Part shown: positions 61,875-64,000 of the stretch, piece by piece
Position numbering within the stretch: the first letter of the stretch is position 1
Layout of the letters: each line of letters opens with the position of its first letter
DNA from: Alterirhizorhabdus solaris
GTDB lineage: Bacteria; Pseudomonadota; Alphaproteobacteria; Sphingomonadales; Sphingomonadaceae
DNA: 64,000 nt
NCBI RefSeq assembly: GCF_007785815.1
Contig: NZ_VNIM01000001.1
Coordinates: 62,001 to 126,000, forward strand
Reading direction: 5' to 3'
Notes under the pieces: model-generated
The model's input: only the letters and a program-made list of their open reading frames with translations
Databases searched by the model: none
Told to the model about the DNA's origin: nothing
Position numbers and translations under genes: made by a program

Positions 61875-62300
61875 TCAAGCCGCCTTCGGAGCGAACAGGT
61901 TCGCTATTTCGCTACGTTTCGCGAGCAAGTCGGCGAGTGTATAGCCATCGAGAACAGCCAGAAAGGCAGCCAACGCCTCGCGAAGGGCACCGGTCAGTCC
62001 ACAGGCCGGGGCAATGATGCATGTGCCGCAATCCACGAGATCGAAGCCGTCTTCGGTGTGCCGAACGACAGCGCCGACGATGATGTCCTCAGGTGCTCGC
62101 CCGAGCTTGATACCCCCGAACCTGCCGCGAGCGCTGGCGAGATAGCCGGCTTTGCCGAGGTCATGGACCACCTTCATCAGGTGGTTTTGGGAAATCCCAT
62201 AGGCACGCGAGATTTCCGCGATCGAGCACAGCCGCTCGGGGCGCGCGCCGACGTAAAGAAGCACCCGCATCGCATAATCGGTGTAGCGCGTCAGCCGCAT
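61875..62300 (-). CDS. nsrR: Rrf2-family regulator, NsrR-like
   Basis: The 141-residue protein starts MRLTRYTDYAMRVLLYVGAR, with the winged helix SIAEISRAYGISQNHLMKVV. Three cysteines are at 91, 94 and 100 (CGTCIIAPAC), matching the iron-sulphur ligands of NsrR. NsrR senses nitric oxide and controls genes like hmp. It is divergent from a truncated haemoglobin, DUF1971 and flavohaemoglobin operon, which fits that role. Confidence 0.9.
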   Translation of the reverse strand: MRLTRYTDYAMRVLLYVGARPERLCSIAEISRAYGISQNHLMKVVHDLGKAGYLASARGRFGGIKLGRAPEDIIVGAVVRHTEDGFDLVDCGTCIIAPACGLTGALREALAAFLAVLDGYTLADLLAKRSEIANLFAPKAA

Positions 62301-62376
62301 TGGGTCTCCCGGTCAAGGCCTCATTGGCCGGTGCCGCTTATATGTATTTCCGTTGCATGTTTCAAAGCTGCTGATT

Positions 62377-62397
62377 AGATGCATACCTGGTACATGA
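62377..62397. promoter_or_regulatory. Candidate NsrR operator
   Basis: AGATGCATACC and GGTACATGA form an imperfect inverted repeat around a single T in the divergent region. The left arm is close to the AAGATGYATTT half-site known for NsrR. A second partial half-site, ATATGTATTTC, is near 62339. Binding here would block the haemoglobin operon. Confidence 0.45.
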
Positions 62398-62411
62398 TTG
62401 GAGCACGACTC

Positions 62412-62810
62412 GTGAGCGGTTTCGCTGAGATCGACGAGCAAGGGCTGGAGCGGCTTATCGCCCTGTTCTACGCGCGGGTTCGGGAGGACGCCGAACTCGG
62501 CCCGATCTTCAATGCCGCGATTCCCGACTGGCCCGAGCATCTGGATAAGCTCACCGCGTTCTGGTCGTCGGTGATGCTGACCAGTGGGCGCTACAAGGGC
62601 AATCCCGTTGCGGCGCACCTCCGGCATACCGGACGCATTACCCCCGCCCTGTTCGATCGCTGGCTGTCATTGTGGGCCATGGTCACCGAGGGCGTGATGG
62701 CGCCTGCTGCCGCAGCGGCTCTCCAAGCCAAGGCGGCCCGCATTGCGGAAAGCCTTCAGCTCGCAATGTTCTTCAAGCTCCCGTCCGCGCAAGATCGCAA
62801 GGCCGCCTGA
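62412..62810 (+). CDS. Group III truncated haemoglobin
   Basis: The 132-residue haem protein reads EQGLERLIALFYARVREDAE, LGPIFNAAIPDWPEHLDKLT and FWSSVMLTSGRYKGNPVAAH, the pattern of group III truncated haemoglobins; the proximal histidine lies in the VAAHLRHTGRI region. Such proteins detoxify or sense NO and bind oxygen. The GTG at 62412 has a GGAG site and leaves the operator free; ATGs at 62379 and 62394 would overlap the operator. Confidence 0.88.
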   Translation: MSGFAEIDEQGLERLIALFYARVREDAELGPIFNAAIPDWPEHLDKLTAFWSSVMLTSGRYKGNPVAAHLRHTGRITPALFDRWLSLWAMVTEGVMAPAAAAALQAKAARIAESLQLAMFFKLPSAQDRKAA

Positions 62811-62811
62811 G

Positions 62812-63087
62812 ATGAGCGCCGCCATTCCCTACCGCTCTACCCCGGTGTTCAATGAGGCGACGCTCCCTGCCGCCTTGCGCAGCGAGCATCGCACGAAGGC
62901 CGAGGTGTGGGGTGTGATCCGGGTGACGGAGGGCAGGTTGAAGCTCACCTACCTTGACCCGGTATCGGAGACGATCATCACGCCGGGTGTGCCCGGGCTG
63001 ATCCTGCCCGAGCAACCGCATTTCGTGGAACCGCTCGGGGCCATGAAGATGCAGGTCGATTTCTATAACGAGCCGCCCAGCGGCTGA
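62812..63087 (+). CDS. DUF1971 protein
   Basis: The 91-residue protein is a small cupin-like beta-sandwich of the DUF1971 type (PYRSTPVFNEATLPAALRSE, HRTKAEVWGVIRVTEGRLKL, GLILPEQPHFVEPLGAMKMQ). Proteins of this family often sit with NO- and tellurite-response genes. It starts one base after the haemoglobin stop, so it is coupled to it. Confidence 0.85.
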   Translation: MSAAIPYRSTPVFNEATLPAALRSEHRTKAEVWGVIRVTEGRLKLTYLDPVSETIITPGVPGLILPEQPHFVEPLGAMKMQVDFYNEPPSG

Positions 63088-63135
63088 TCCCTATCCTCGA
63101 CGGTCAAATGACCGCCCCATTCAGCAGGAGACCTT

Positions 63136-64000
63136 ATGTCGCAGCCCTTGAGCGAGCAGACGATCGCGCTCGTCAAAGCCACCGTTCCGGCCCTTGAAGC
63201 ACATGGGCTGGAAATCGTGCGCGTCATGTACGCGCGGATGTTCGAGAACCCGATGATCCGCGACCTGTTCAACCAGTCGCATCATGGCGAGACGGGCTCG
63301 CAGCCCAAGGCGCTCGCGACCGCCATCCTCGCTTACGGTCGAAACATCGACAATCTCGGCGCACTGGCGCCAGCAGTCGAGCGGATCGCGCAGAAGCATG
63401 TCGGCCTGCAAATCCTGCCTGAGCACTACTCTTACGTTGCCGAAGCCCTGCTCGGCGCGATCAAGGAGGTCCTGGGAGAGGCCGCGACGCCCCAAATCCT
63501 CGGAGCCTGGGGCGAGGCCTATTGGTTCCTCGCCAACATCCTGATCGCGCGTGAGGACCATATCTACCACGACCTGGCGTCTGCCGAAGGCGGATGGTCC
63601 GGATGGCGGACGTTCGTCGTTGACGAGGTGCGGCCCGAAAGCGCGATCATCACCTCGTTTGTGCTACGGCCGACCGATGGCCGGCCCGTCATCGCGCACA
63701 AGCCGGGCCAGTATCTCACCTTCTGGCTCGAAATCCCCGGTCATCCGCCGCTCAAGCGCAACTACAGCATCTCGGCTGCCCCGAACGGCACGACCTATCG
63801 CATCTCGGTCAAGCGCGAGCCGCAGGGGATCGCCTCGAACTGGCTCCACGATCATGCCGCACCCGGAACGGTGCTCAAGGTCGCACCGCCTGCCGGCGAG
63901 TTCTTCCTGGCCGATCGTCCGGAACGGCCTGTGGTGCTGCTCTCGGGCGGCGTCGGGCTGACACCGATGGTGGCGATGCTGGAGACGATTGCCCAGCGTC
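63136..64000 (+). CDS. hmp: Flavohaemoglobin (nitric oxide dioxygenase), 3' end beyond window
   Basis: This enzyme oxidises nitric oxide to nitrate using NAD(P)H and oxygen. The globin domain contains the proximal histidine in RIAQKHVGLQILPEHYSYVA. The reductase part has the FAD motif LKRNYSISAAPNG and the NAD(P)-binding start LLSGGVGLTPMVAMLE. The frame is open from the ATG at 63136 (AGGAG site) to the window edge, giving 288 of about 400 residues. It is the third gene of the NsrR-divergent operon. Confidence 0.92.
   Translation, partial: MSQPLSEQTIALVKATVPALEAHGLEIVRVMYARMFENPMIRDLFNQSHHGETGSQPKALATAILAYGRNIDNLGALAPAVERIAQKHVGLQILPEHYSYVAEALLGAIKEVLGEAATPQILGAWGEAYWFLANILIAREDHIYHDLASAEGGWSGWRTFVVDEVRPESAIITSFVLRPTDGRPVIAHKPGQYLTFWLEIPGHPPLKRNYSISAAPNGTTYRISVKREPQGIASNWLHDHAAPGTVLKVAPPAGEFFLADRPERPVVLLSGGVGLTPMVAMLETIAQR

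Overview
The window is high-GC DNA with the gene repertoire of an alphaproteobacterium, most likely a sphingomonad. The clues are a RepA/ParB/RPA-type plasmid backbone, a TraA-like MobF relaxase, stress genes typical of sphingomonad plasmids and many DUF families common in that group. These assignments come from reading the proteins; no database search was run. The presence of partition genes, two parS-like palindromes, a replication initiator, an iteron array and a relaxase operon shows that the window is part of a plasmid or megaplasmid. No rRNA, tRNA or CRISPR array was recognised.

Layout. 1-2.9 kb: end of a Tn3-family transposon (tnpA running off the left edge, divergent serine resolvase). 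2.9-7.4 kb: a secreted protein, a frameshifted GAF-EAL c-di-GMP phosphodiesterase followed by the fossil tail of a second EAL gene, a zinc alcohol dehydrogenase and a truncated MHYT-domain gene. 7.6-12.2 kb: a large clade-2 catalase and a convergent, tightly overlapping acyl-CoA dehydrogenase / PIG-L deacetylase / methyltransferase operon. 12.5-14.1 kb: a scrap yard of IS3 fragment, a 122-bp near-palindrome, an inverted type III restriction helicase fragment and a truncated type III Mod gene.

14.1-18.9 kb is the replication and partition core: parA-like, parB-like, two 18-bp palindromic parS candidates, rep, then five 19-bp iterons followed by short direct repeats. 18.9-24.2 kb holds an Xre regulator with its own operator and a set of small conserved hypothetical genes, including two paralogous emfourin-like proteins, split by an IS110-family element. 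24.2-30.5 kb is the transfer module: hairpin-rich oriT candidate, ribbon-helix-helix protein, RHH/coiled-coil/transmembrane protein, MobF relaxase-helicase, and a Fic protein carrying its own inhibitory helix.

30.5-33.3 kb holds a phosphatase fragment, a small winged-helix-like gene, a Xre/RES toxin-antitoxin pair and a dif-like recombination site. 33.4-48.1 kb is a stress and envelope region: a DUF892 ferritin-like protein, aldo-keto reductase and SDR, an ECF sigma factor, TetR plus UbiB-like kinase, an MCE protein, two hotdog thioesterases, and an EmrA/EmrB/OprM-type efflux system with a MarR regulator. A 17-bp motif occurs both in the MCE/thioesterase divergent promoter and just upstream of the efflux operon, which suggests one shared regulator, plausibly the TetR protein.

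48.1-53.4 kb is a defence and stability block: serine recombinase, AbrB/PIN toxin-antitoxin pair, and a single-chain MmeI-like restriction-modification enzyme. 53.5-60.3 kb is insertion-sequence-scarred DNA (nested IS21/IS66 remnants, a complete IS3 element) interleaved with DUF488, MarR, uracil-DNA glycosylase-family and monooxygenase-like genes. 60.4-64 kb carries a cation diffusion facilitator with a lipoprotein, then a nitric-oxide response module: an NsrR-like Rrf2 regulator divergent from a group III truncated haemoglobin, a DUF1971 protein and a flavohaemoglobin that runs off the right edge.
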